Notes under the pieces: model-generated
Databases searched by the model: none
What the model saw: only the letters and a program-made list of their open reading frames with translations
What the model was told of the DNA's origin: nothing
In this document: positions 24,362-33,731 of the stretch, piece after piece
Layout: each line of letters starts with the position of its first letter
How positions within the stretch are numbered: position 1 is the stretch's first letter
Made by a program: the position numbers and the translations under genes
From: Eubacteriales bacterium
GTDB taxonomy: Bacteria > Bacillota > Clostridia > Acetivibrionales > JANLFN01
NCBI GenBank assembly: GCA_024655885.1
Contig: JANLFN010000013.1
Span: forward strand, 1 to 64,000
Length of the DNA stretch: 64,000 bases
Direction of reading: 5' to 3'

Positions 24362-25921
24362 ATGAAAAATGTATTCAAGGCAACAACATTAATCATTCTT
24401 GCAGTAATTGTATTCAGCAGCTTATGTATGACTGTATTTGCCGCAGGCGATCAGCCCGTCGCGGATCCGGGGGGTACAAATACGGGATCCATCAGTGATA
24501 TTGCCGCGGCAAACGCAGGTCAGCCGACGCTGGATGAAATCGGCACGCAGGTAGGCAAGAATAAACTTGGCATTAACTATGTATGGGTTCTGTTAACAGG
24601 AATGTTGATATTTTTCTTTCAGGCAGGTTTTGCATTGGTGGAGACCGGATTTACCCGGGCTAAAAATGCCATGCATACCATGGCGATGAATTTTATGGTA
24701 TTCCTCGTTGGAGCCGTAGGTTACTATTTAGTGGGCTTTGCACTTCAGTTCGGCGGTGTGGGCGGCTGGCCTTCTTTAGGAGCAGGTGCTGCGACTCTAA
24801 ATGGTGAAATTTCGATTCCCGGGTTTGGCGGACTCTTCGGTACGAAAGGTTTTATGTTAAGCAGCGGTGGAACATATGATGTTGCTGTATTTGCGCTTTT
24901 CTTCTTCCAGATGGTGTTTATGGATACCACCTGTACGATACCCACGGGCAGTATGGCTGAAAGGGTTAAATTCTCCGCAATTGTTATAGGATCCTTGTTT
25001 GTATCCATGATTTACTACCCGCTTTTCGGTAACTGGATGTGGGGCGGTGGATGGTTATCCCAATTAGGTAAAAACTTTGGCCTTGGCCATGGTGCGGTTG
25101 ACTTTGCCGGTTCTTCGGTAGTTCATGCAATGGGTGGCATGATGGCTTTAGCCGGCGCAATCATCATTGGTCCCCGAATCGGGAAATTCAAAAAAGACGG
25201 AACGCCGGTGGCCATGCCTGGACATGATATCCCAATGGCAATGTTCGGAACCATCGTGTTATTCTTCTGCTGGTTTGCGTTTAATGCAGGCAGTACTACC
25301 AACGGTACAGACTTCAGGCTGGCAGTTGTTGCAACAAACACAATGATTGCAGGAGCTGTCGGCGGACTGGTAGCGATGTTTTATATGTGGATCAAATATG
25401 GAAAGCCGGATCCTTCCATGACCTGTAACGGCGCTCTGGCCGGATTGGTTGCAATCACTGCCCCTTGTGCTTTCGTAAACAGCATAGCCGCATTTTTCAT
25501 AGGGGCTGTTGCAGGAATTCTGGTTTGCGTATCCGTTTATGTCATTGAGTATAAGTTTAAAATTGACGACCCGGTTGGAGCAGTTTCAGTACACGCTGTA
25601 AACGGTGTCTGGGGAATTTTATCCCTGGGTCTATTTGCCGATGGTACTTACGGAGATGGGCTCAATGGGATTGCAGGAGGAGTGAGAGGACTGTTATACG
25701 GTGATCCGGGCCAGCTGGTAGCTCAGCTCATAAATATAGGTGTGCTGATTGTTTGGGGATTTGGTATTTCCTATGTATTCTATAAAATTGTGGATAAGGT
25801 GTGGGGGCTGAGAGTTAAGCCTGAAGATGAAGAGGCAGGGCTTGATATTCCTGAAATGGGCTGCCATGCGTATCCGGATTTTGAATTAATCAAATCCAAA
25901 GGCGATTTGTTTATTGAGTAA
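24362..25921 (+). CDS. amtB: Ammonium transporter AmtB
   Basis: A 519-residue Amt/Rh channel: an N-terminal signal sequence (ends FAAGDQ), eleven membrane helices, with the family motifs NYVWVLLTGMLIFFFQAGFA, MVFMDTTCTIPTGSMAERVK, DFAGSSVVHAMGGM (twin-His region) and FNAGSTTNGTDFRLAVVATN, then SVHAVNGVWGILSLGLFADG near the C-terminus. Conducts ammonium under nitrogen limitation. The start at 24362 follows a GGGGGG site. Length is at the long end, owing to the N-terminal extension and a C-terminal cytoplasmic tail of about 40 residues. Confidence 0.95.
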   Translation: MKNVFKATTLIILAVIVFSSLCMTVFAAGDQPVADPGGTNTGSISDIAAANAGQPTLDEIGTQVGKNKLGINYVWVLLTGMLIFFFQAGFALVETGFTRAKNAMHTMAMNFMVFLVGAVGYYLVGFALQFGGVGGWPSLGAGAATLNGEISIPGFGGLFGTKGFMLSSGGTYDVAVFALFFFQMVFMDTTCTIPTGSMAERVKFSAIVIGSLFVSMIYYPLFGNWMWGGGWLSQLGKNFGLGHGAVDFAGSSVVHAMGGMMALAGAIIIGPRIGKFKKDGTPVAMPGHDIPMAMFGTIVLFFCWFAFNAGSTTNGTDFRLAVVATNTMIAGAVGGLVAMFYMWIKYGKPDPSMTCNGALAGLVAITAPCAFVNSIAAFFIGAVAGILVCVSVYVIEYKFKIDDPVGAVSVHAVNGVWGILSLGLFADGTYGDGLNGIAGGVRGLLYGDPGQLVAQLINIGVLIVWGFGISYVFYKIVDKVWGLRVKPEDEEAGLDIPEMGCHAYPDFELIKSKGDLFIE

Positions 25922-26006
25922 GCCCAGGTTATGCCTCCGTGTAAATGAAGCGGAAAAGGACGCGGTTTACTGAGTAAAGGTTTGAGGAATTCTATGACTT
26001 TGTCAA

Positions 26007-26054
26007 GGCTGTGAGTTAAAAAGGCTGCAAACCACTCACAGCCATCCTTTTTTA
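26007..26054 (+). terminator. Intrinsic terminator after amtB
   Basis: GGCTGTGAGT pairs exactly with ACTCACAGCC, followed by ATCCTTTTTT. It closes the glnK-amtB transcript. No paired hexaloop hairpins like those of the ANTAR leaders were seen directly before it. Confidence 0.85.
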
Positions 26055-26059
26055 TAAGT

Positions 26060-26255
26060 TCCCGCAGACCGGGTTTGGAGGGGGGAAATTTCAGAACCTG
26101 AAGGTTTCGGCCTTTATAAGGGCGGCTGCTATTTAAGAGACGAGTTTGAGAGCTCTCTACCGGAGCAGCATGGACACCATATGGATGAAATGTTTTTACA
26201 TTTCTGAATGGCGGGAAATCCGATACGCAATAAAAGAAAACGAATACGGGAGATG
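26060..26255 (+). ncRNA. Structured leader before the DUF1646 gene (candidate Na+ riboswitch)
   Basis: About 200 noncoding bases with several local stems: AAGG/CCTT around TTTCGG (26101-26114 region), GCTGCT/AGCAGC closing a 30-40 base segment (about 26126-26168), and GAAATGT/ACATTTC (about 26187-26204). DUF1646 genes are often preceded by the DUF1646 motif, now known as the Na+-I riboswitch class. I infer this from gene context; I could not check the consensus. Confidence 0.4.
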
Positions 26256-26258
26256 ACA

Positions 26259-27326
26259 ATGGATATGCTCATCGGTTTGATTGTCATATTGTTGTTGACA
26301 TTAACGATGCCTTTCTGCTCAAAACGGGTAGAGCGGAATCTGGAAATATTTATTTTTCTCATGGGATTGGCTGCGGTAATCGTTTCAGGAAGCATATCCC
26401 TGGATTTGATATTTTCTATTTTGCAAAACCATTTGCTCTATTTAATTACCGGTGCGGTTTTCATCACCGGGCTTCTATTCAAATATCAGATTCACAGGAT
26501 TGTGCGCCTGAAGGATGCAGCCTTAAAATATATGCCACCAAAGGTGTTGATATTCCTGGTCATTGTTTTACTGGGATTAGCATCCAGCGTCATTACGGCA
26601 ATCGTTGCTTCGCTTATTCTTGTTGAGATTGTTGGTATTTTGCCTTTGAGCAGAAAAGATAAAATAAGCTTGGACGTCGTCGCATGCTTTTCTATAGGCC
26701 TGGGTGCGGTACTTACGCCGGTGGGGGAACCTCTGGCTACCATTACTACTTCCAGGCTGGATAAGGATTTTTTTTATCTGGCAAGAGAGATAGGGATTTA
26801 TTATATTATTCCGGGAATCCTACTTTTAGGCTTGTTTGGTGCTCTGCTGGTGGGAAGGCAATTTCCAAAGGTTCCCGAAAAAGTCAGCGATGAGGCTGGT
26901 TCCGAGGAAAAGGTGCTCGAAAAAATAATCAGTGATGAAAGCTATGGTCAGATAGCTATGAGAACGGCGAAAATTTTTATTTTCATCATTGCTCTTGAAT
27001 TATTGGGAACCGGTTTTAAACCACTGATAGATGGGTATGTGGTGGGGCTGGACTGCCGCATTTTATACTTTGGAAATATGATTTCCGCTATTCTGGATAA
27101 TGCGACCCTGGCCGCTGCGGAGATAAGTACCAGAATGAATTCCCAGCAAATTCACGCAATTCTCATGGGGCTCCTGATTAGTGGAGGGATGCTCATTCCC
27201 GGGAATATACCTAACATTATCTCGGCAGGGAAGCTGGATATCGGCAGTTATGAATGGGCACGTGTAGGTGTGCCCCTGGGACTGCTGATGATGGCTGTGT
27301 ATTTTATATTTATATTTGCTGTTTAG
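26259..27326 (+). CDS. DUF1646 family membrane transporter
   Basis: A 355-residue protein with about ten membrane helices and an internal duplicated layout: VLIFLVIVLLGLASSVITAI, LGAVLTPVGEPLATITTSRL, and ISAILDNATLAAAEISTRMN, with a GGMLIPGNIPNIISAGKLDI motif. DUF1646 proteins belong to the ion transporter superfamily and are thought to be Na+-linked cation transporters. ATG at 26259 is favoured by CGGGAG upstream; 26253 would overlap that site. Its position between amtB and nifH may mean only shared location, not nitrogen function. Confidence 0.8.
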   Translation: MDMLIGLIVILLLTLTMPFCSKRVERNLEIFIFLMGLAAVIVSGSISLDLIFSILQNHLLYLITGAVFITGLLFKYQIHRIVRLKDAALKYMPPKVLIFLVIVLLGLASSVITAIVASLILVEIVGILPLSRKDKISLDVVACFSIGLGAVLTPVGEPLATITTSRLDKDFFYLAREIGIYYIIPGILLLGLFGALLVGRQFPKVPEKVSDEAGSEEKVLEKIISDESYGQIAMRTAKIFIFIIALELLGTGFKPLIDGYVVGLDCRILYFGNMISAILDNATLAAAEISTRMNSQQIHAILMGLLISGGMLIPGNIPNIISAGKLDIGSYEWARVGVPLGLLMMAVYFIFIFAV

Positions 27327-27445
27327 AGGAGCGCCACCGGTCTGTTTTAAGTTGAGTTGACACTGGTCAGAATACAGGAATGAAGTTTATAAAGAGGTCA
27401 AATTGCAAAAAACAATAAAAATAATGAAAAAACTTTAGAAATATA

Positions 27446-27477
27446 TTGACAATATGAAATTCACGTAGTACTATAAT
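27446..27477 (+). promoter_or_regulatory. Promoter of the nif operon
   Basis: A perfect TTGACA is followed after 17 bases by TACTAT, or after 20 bases by TATAAT. A sigma-A promoter; no GG-N10-GC sigma-54 element is present. Confidence 0.6.
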
Positions 27478-27498
27478 TCATAATTAAATATTGATGTT

Positions 27499-28438
<940 letters not shown>

Positions 28439-28500
28439 TTCCAGGGAAATGGATATAAGAACGAAGCGTTGATTTATTAAATGGTTTGGAGGGCGTAATT

Positions 28501-28827
28501 ATGGTAATGATTAGAGCGATTATCCGACCTGAGAAAGTCGGGGTTGTATTGTCCGAGTTGAGCGATGCGGGGTTTCCTGCGGTTACCAAGGTCGATGTCA
28601 GCGGCCGAGGAAAGCAGCGGGGTGTGAAAGTTGGGGATGTATTTTACGATGAGATTCCAAAAGAAATGCTGATGATGGTTGTAAAAGATGAAGATAAGGA
28701 CGATGTCATCAAAATTATTATAAAAAATGCAAAAACCGAACAAAAAGGCGCTTTTGGCGATGGAAAGATTTTTGTCAGCCCGGTGGATGAAGTATATACC
28801 ATCAGTTCCGGGTTAAAGCAACTGTAA
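28501..28827 (+). CDS. nifI1: Nitrogenase PII-like regulator NifI1
   Basis: A 108-residue PII paralogue lying between nifH and nifD, as in archaea and clostridia: MIRAIIRPEKVGVVLSELSD, GRGKQRGVKVGDVFYDEIPK in place of the usual T-loop, and GAFGDGKIFVSPVDEVYTI. NifI1 and NifI2 form a complex that inhibits nitrogenase when ammonium is present and is released by 2-oxoglutarate. GGAGGG lies before the ATG. Confidence 0.93.
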   Translation: MVMIRAIIRPEKVGVVLSELSDAGFPAVTKVDVSGRGKQRGVKVGDVFYDEIPKEMLMMVVKDEDKDDVIKIIIKNAKTEQKGAFGDGKIFVSPVDEVYTISSGLKQL

Positions 28828-28842
28828 TAAGGGGGAACTCCT

Positions 28843-29226
28843 ATGAAGGAAGTTTTGGCAGTCATAAGAATGAACAAGGTGAATCAGACCAAAGAAGCGC
28901 TGGCGCTGGAAGGATTCCCGGCATTAAATTGCAGGAAGGTGATGGGCAGGGGAAAGAAAAAGGTCAATTATGAATTGATTGATGATATTCTATCCAGCGG
29001 AGCAGTGGATTCCCCCGTTATTGCCGAATCCCTTTCCGAAGGGCACAGGTTAATCCCTAAAAGGCTTTTATCCATTGTTGTCAGGGACAGTGATGTTGAG
29101 AAAGTGGTGGAAACCATTATCGGTGTCAATCAGACTGGAAATCCGGGAGATGGAAAAATATTTGTAATGCCGGTTTTTGATGCGGTCAGGGTAAGAACGG
29201 GTGAATCAGGAGAGAAAGCAATATAG
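28843..29226 (+). CDS. nifI2: Nitrogenase PII-like regulator NifI2
   Basis: A 127-residue PII paralogue: EVLAVIRMNKVNQTKEALAL, the long T-loop GRGKKKVNYELIDDILSSGA that is diagnostic of NifI2, and GDGKIFVMPVFDAVRVRTGE. Partner of NifI1 in post-translational ammonium switch-off. Sixteen bases behind nifI1, with GGGGGA before the ATG. Confidence 0.93.
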   Translation: MKEVLAVIRMNKVNQTKEALALEGFPALNCRKVMGRGKKKVNYELIDDILSSGAVDSPVIAESLSEGHRLIPKRLLSIVVRDSDVEKVVETIIGVNQTGNPGDGKIFVMPVFDAVRVRTGESGEKAI

Positions 29227-29237
29227 GAGGGTTGTTT

Positions 29238-30842
29238 ATGAGCAGAACAAACATAAAGCAAAGAGTGGACAAAACGTTAGAACAGTATCCGGCAGCCGTA
29301 TATAAAAACAGGAAAGAGCATGTTCTGGTAAAAAATAACACATTCCAGGAACCTCAAACCATTACAGCCAATACGAGGACCATTCCCGGAATCATAACCA
29401 ACAGGGGCTGCTGCTATGCCGGATGTAAAGGTGTTGTTCTGGGGCCTTTAAGAGATGCGGTTATATTGACCCATGGACCTATCGGCTGCGGTTTTTATAC
29501 CTGGGGTACACGGAGAAACAAAGGTAAAACCCGGGGAGATGAGTTGAATTTATTGAATTACTGTTTTTCTACTGATTTGCAGGAAGGCGATATCGTATTC
29601 GGGGGCGAGAAGAAGCTGCGGCAGGCAATTAAGGAAGCGGTGGAGATATTTAAACCCAAAACTGTCTTTATATGTGCAACCTGCCCGGTAGGGCTCATCG
29701 GAGACGACATTCATGCCATTGCTGCCCAAGCGGAAAAGGAATACGGAATCAAAGTGGTAGCCTTCAGCTGCGAAGGATATAAAGGGGTCAGCCAGTCCGG
29801 CGGACACCACATCGCAAACAACGGTTTAATCAAGCATATCATCGGTACCGGTGACAAGGTAGTGGGCAAGTATTCCCTGAACATTCTCGGTGAATACAAT
29901 ATTGGCGGAGATGGATGGGAGCTGGAACGGATACTGAAGAAGATAGGTTATGAGATCGTTTCCATGATGACCGGAGACGGTATGGCCGAAGATTTGAAAA
30001 GCGCCCACAAAGCAACGCTAAATCTCATCCAGTGCCATCGTTCCATCAACTATATCGGTGAGATGATGTATACCAAATATGGGCAGGACTGGCTTAAGGT
30101 CAATTTCATCGGTGTACAGAGCACCATCAAATCCCTGAGAAACATTGCCAAGTATTTTGATGACCCGGACCTGACGGCGAGGACCGAACAGGTTATTGCT
30201 GACGAGCTTTCGGAGATTGGTCCGGTGATGGAACATTACAGGAATATTCTGAAGGGCAAGACGGCTGCACTATTTGTGGGAGGTTCCAGGGCCCACCATT
30301 ACCAGCACCTTTTAAAGGATTTAGGTGTGGAGATCCTATTGGCCGGTTACGAATTCGCACACCGGGACGACTACGAAGGAAGGGAAGTCATTCCCAGCAT
30401 CAAGGCGGATGCGGACAGCAAGAATATCGAAAGTCTCGAAGTATCTGCCGATCCGGAACATTACAGGGTGTTCCTTTCAAAGGAAAGATACGAAAAGCTG
30501 AAGAATGAAATACCGCTAAATTATTATGCAGGCATGATCAAGGAAATGGACGACGGGAGTATTGTAGTAGATGATTTAAACCACTTCGAAACAGAAGAAT
30601 TTTTAAAAATACTGAAGCCCGATATTTTTTGTTCGGGAATCAAAGACAAATATATTGCACACAAGGCGGGGATTTTTTCCAAGCAGCTCCATTCCTACGA
30701 TTACAGCGGACCCTATGCAGGATTCAAAGGTGCTGTGAACTTTGCAAGGGATATTGCAATGGGCGTAACCACCCCGGCATGGAAGTTTGTCACTCCACCA
30801 TGGAAAAAAGAGCCTATGCTGGAAGGCAGCCTTGTAGGATAA
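29238..30842 (+). CDS. nifD: Nitrogenase molybdenum-iron protein alpha chain NifD
   Basis: A 534-residue alpha chain: TNRGCCYAGCKGVVLGPLRD and HGPIGCGFYTWGTRRNKGKT (P-cluster region), CATCPVGLIGDD, LNLIQCHRSINYIGEMM with the FeMo-co cysteine, and LHSYDYSGPYAGFKGAV with the FeMo-co histidine. No anfG/vnfG lies between D and K, so a molybdenum enzyme. It has the loop insertion typical of clostridial (group III) NifD, about 50 residues longer than proteobacterial NifD. Start set by GGAGGG. Confidence 0.96.
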   Translation: MSRTNIKQRVDKTLEQYPAAVYKNRKEHVLVKNNTFQEPQTITANTRTIPGIITNRGCCYAGCKGVVLGPLRDAVILTHGPIGCGFYTWGTRRNKGKTRGDELNLLNYCFSTDLQEGDIVFGGEKKLRQAIKEAVEIFKPKTVFICATCPVGLIGDDIHAIAAQAEKEYGIKVVAFSCEGYKGVSQSGGHHIANNGLIKHIIGTGDKVVGKYSLNILGEYNIGGDGWELERILKKIGYEIVSMMTGDGMAEDLKSAHKATLNLIQCHRSINYIGEMMYTKYGQDWLKVNFIGVQSTIKSLRNIAKYFDDPDLTARTEQVIADELSEIGPVMEHYRNILKGKTAALFVGGSRAHHYQHLLKDLGVEILLAGYEFAHRDDYEGREVIPSIKADADSKNIESLEVSADPEHYRVFLSKERYEKLKNEIPLNYYAGMIKEMDDGSIVVDDLNHFETEEFLKILKPDIFCSGIKDKYIAHKAGIFSKQLHSYDYSGPYAGFKGAVNFARDIAMGVTTPAWKFVTPPWKKEPMLEGSLVG

Positions 30843-30854
30843 GGAGGAATGAAT

Positions 30855-32216
30855 ATGTTAGATGCTACACCCAAAGAATATGTTGAAAGAAGCGGATTGG
30901 TCATAAATCCGGCAAAAACCTGCCAGCCGGTAGGAGCCATGTATGCGGCCCTTGGCATTCATAAGTGTCTGCCCCACAGTCACGGTTCCCAGGGTTGCTG
31001 TGCCTATCACAGAAAATTTCTGACGAGAAACTTCAGGGATCCGGTTATGGCTTCCACCAGTTCATTTACCGAAGGGGCTGCTGTGTTTGGTGGGGGTAAC
31101 AACCTTAAAACGGCGATTAAAAATGTTTTTGCCATCTACAATCCCGACATCATTGCCATCCATACCACTTGCCTGTCCGAAACCATCGGAGACGATATTC
31201 CGAGCTTCATTATGGGGGCCCAGATACCCGAAGGGAAATATGTAATTCATGCCAATACGCCCAGCTATGTAGGGTCCCATATTACTGGCTTTTCCAATAT
31301 GGTGAAAGGAATGGTGAAATATCTCTCGGTTAACAACAAAAAATCAAATGGCAAATTCAATGTAATTCCCGGATTTATAAATCCGGGTGACATGAGAGAG
31401 ATTAAAAGGCTTTTGAATGCGATGGGCGTGCCTTTTATCCTCTTCCCCGATACCAGCGGCGTTTTGGATGCGCCCATGACCGGGAAATTTGAACTGTATC
31501 CCAAAGGGGGAGCCCGGGTAGAGGATATTATCGATGCGGGGAATTCGACGGCAACCCTGGCCTTGGGAAGCTTTGCATCGGCTGATGGAGCCTATGAACT
31601 GGAAAAGAAGTGCAAAGTTCCACAGAAAGTGTTAAAAACCCCTATTGGAATCAAGGCAACCGATGACTTCCTGATGACGGTTTCCAAACTGACCGGCAGG
31701 GAAATTCCGGAGGAGGTCGAAGAAGAGCGGGGACAGCTGGTAGACGTTATGGTTGACTGCCATTACCATTACCATGGAAAGAGCGTTGCCCTGTTCGGCG
31801 ATCCGGACCTTCTGATTGCACTGACTGAGTTTACCATCAATCTCGGAATGATACCTAAATATATTGTAACGGGAACCCCCGGCGACAGCTTTGAGAACGA
31901 GATTAAGGAAATGCTCGATGCCGCCGGCATTGAGGGAAAAGTAAAAGCCCTCGGCGATTTGTTCACCCTGCACCAGTGGATGAAAGAAGAACCGGTGGAC
32001 CTGCTCATGGGCGGTACCCATGGTAAGTATATTGCCAGGGCGGAGGATGTTCCCTTTGTACGAATCGGTTTCCCGATTCTGGATCGGAGCGTGCATTCCT
32101 ATCTGCCGATTACCGGTTATAGAGGGGCTATGCGGGTGATTGAAATGATCAGTAATGCATTACTGGATCGTCAGGATCGAGATGCGGCGGATGAGGATAT
32201 GGAATTGATTATGTAA
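30855..32216 (+). CDS. nifK: Nitrogenase molybdenum-iron protein beta chain NifK
   Basis: A 453-residue beta chain with the P-cluster cysteines in INPAKTCQPVGAMYAALGIH and HSHGSQGCCAYHRKF, THTTCLSE-like VSTHTTCLSETIGDD equivalent (IHTTCLSETIGDDIPSFI), and C-terminal GFPILDRSVHSYLPITGYRG. Shorter at the N-terminus than proteobacterial NifK, as in C. pasteurianum. AAGGAGG is eight bases before the ATG at 30855. Confidence 0.96.
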   Translation: MLDATPKEYVERSGLVINPAKTCQPVGAMYAALGIHKCLPHSHGSQGCCAYHRKFLTRNFRDPVMASTSSFTEGAAVFGGGNNLKTAIKNVFAIYNPDIIAIHTTCLSETIGDDIPSFIMGAQIPEGKYVIHANTPSYVGSHITGFSNMVKGMVKYLSVNNKKSNGKFNVIPGFINPGDMREIKRLLNAMGVPFILFPDTSGVLDAPMTGKFELYPKGGARVEDIIDAGNSTATLALGSFASADGAYELEKKCKVPQKVLKTPIGIKATDDFLMTVSKLTGREIPEEVEEERGQLVDVMVDCHYHYHGKSVALFGDPDLLIALTEFTINLGMIPKYIVTGTPGDSFENEIKEMLDAAGIEGKVKALGDLFTLHQWMKEEPVDLLMGGTHGKYIARAEDVPFVRIGFPILDRSVHSYLPITGYRGAMRVIEMISNALLDRQDRDAADEDMELIM

Positions 32217-32373
32217 GGAATATTGTGAGACTGAGGGCAATATCCATTATCTTGCAGCGCAATTTATTTTTAGCATGCAAGGCACAACAATCAAGGAAGT
32301 GCATAATTGACAAAACTTCGTGAGCGCAAGCAGGAGGAAAATATATTTGTTAATTGCACCAGGAGGGATGGAT

Positions 32374-33714
32374 ATGGACAGCAAGTATTTGAATGGAATT
32401 CTTGAGGAAAGAAAAGATTTTATATTTTGCAATTCAAAAGACGGCGGGGGCAAACTGAAGTGTGAAAAAGACAGTGTAGCCGGTTCGGTAAGCCAGCGGG
32501 CTTGTGTGTACTGCGGGGCAAGGGTCGTACTCAATCCTATTACCGACGCTTTTCATATTGTCCATGGTCCCATCGGATGTGCAAGCTACACCTGGGACAT
32601 TCGCGGAAGCCTGTCCAGTGGGCCTGAAGTATATAGAAACAGCTTTTCCACCGACTTGAGGGAACAGGACGTGATTTTCGGGGGTGTTAAGAAACTGACG
32701 GCGGCGATTGATGAAATCGCATCCCGGTTTTCCCCCAAAGTAATCTTTGTTTATGCCACCTGTATTGTCGGTGTTATTGGCGACGATATCGAAACGGTGT
32801 GCAGGATGGCAGAGAAGAAATACGGCATACGGGTCATTCCCGTACAATCCAGCGGCTTTGCAGGCAACAAATCCATGGGCTACAAGGCAGCCTGCCATGC
32901 ACTGCTCCGGTTGATGGGGGATCAAAAACATTCAAAAGTAAAAGGTGTTAATTTTTTAGGAGACTTTAATCTTGCAGGCGAAATATGGATTATCCATCAA
33001 TACTTAAAAACCATTGGAGTGAATGTAATATCGAAAATTACCGGTGACGGGCGGTGCGACGAAATTATGAAAGCACCGGCAGCATCGTTGAATATAGTGC
33101 AATGCGCAGGCTCCATGACTTATCTGGCCAGGGAAATGGAAGAAAAATACGGGATTCCTTTTGTGAAAGTCAGCTTTTTCGGCCTTGAGGATACCAGGAT
33201 GTCCCTCTTGAGAATTGCCGAAGCCCTGGGAGATCCGGAGGCCGTGAAAAAGGCAAGACAACTGATATTTGTGGAAGAACTCAAAATTCAGTCCAGGCTG
33301 GATTATTACAGAAAAAGGCTGCAGGGTAAAAAGGCCGCTATTTATGTGGGCGGTGGATTTAAAGCGATTTCATTGATTAAACAATTTGCGGACCTGGGAA
33401 TCCGAACGGTGATGGTAGGGACGCAAACCGGGAGGGCGGATGAATACGAAGAGATCCGGAATATTACCGAAGAAGGTACGGTGATCCTGGACGATACAAA
33501 TCCCTCCGAACTGGTAAAATTTATCCAGGAAAAAGGGGCGGATATTCTGGTAGGCGGTGTTAAGGAAAGGCCGCTGGCTTACAAGCTGGGGATTGCCTTT
33601 TGTGACCACAATCATGAAAGAAAGCATCCGCTGTGTGGCTTCGAGGGAGCCGTGAACTTTGCAAAAGAAATCAACCTGTCCATGAACAGTCCGGTGTGGA
33701 AGCTGGTTAATTGA
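32374..33714 (+). CDS. nifE: FeMo-cofactor scaffold protein NifE
   Basis: A 446-residue NifD paralogue: SQRACVYCGARVVLNPITDA, HGPIGCASYTWDIRGSLSSG, FVYATCIVGVIGDDIE and the C-terminal GFEGAVNFAKEINLSMN. NifE with NifN forms the scaffold on which the NifB cofactor matures to FeMo-co. The ATG at 32374 is seven bases after AGGAGGG; a longer upstream frame has no ribosome site. It overlaps the next gene's earliest possible start. Confidence 0.92.
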   Translation: MDSKYLNGILEERKDFIFCNSKDGGGKLKCEKDSVAGSVSQRACVYCGARVVLNPITDAFHIVHGPIGCASYTWDIRGSLSSGPEVYRNSFSTDLREQDVIFGGVKKLTAAIDEIASRFSPKVIFVYATCIVGVIGDDIETVCRMAEKKYGIRVIPVQSSGFAGNKSMGYKAACHALLRLMGDQKHSKVKGVNFLGDFNLAGEIWIIHQYLKTIGVNVISKITGDGRCDEIMKAPAASLNIVQCAGSMTYLAREMEEKYGIPFVKVSFFGLEDTRMSLLRIAEALGDPEAVKKARQLIFVEELKIQSRLDYYRKRLQGKKAAIYVGGGFKAISLIKQFADLGIRTVMVGTQTGRADEYEEIRNITEEGTVILDDTNPSELVKFIQEKGADILVGGVKERPLAYKLGIAFCDHNHERKHPLCGFEGAVNFAKEINLSMNSPVWKLVN

Positions 33715-33731
33715 AAGGGGGGATAACGGCT

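Noticed and set aside
26007-26054. A fourth ANTAR leader at the amtB 3' end
   Set aside because: A terminator exists but no pair of hairpins with G4 hexaloops overlaps its 5' arm.
27446-27477. Sigma-54/NifA control of nifH
   Set aside because: No GG-N10-GC element or upstream TGT-N10-ACA site was found; a TTGACA promoter is present.
29238-32216. Alternative (V or Fe-only) nitrogenase
   Set aside because: There is no G subunit gene between the alpha and beta genes.
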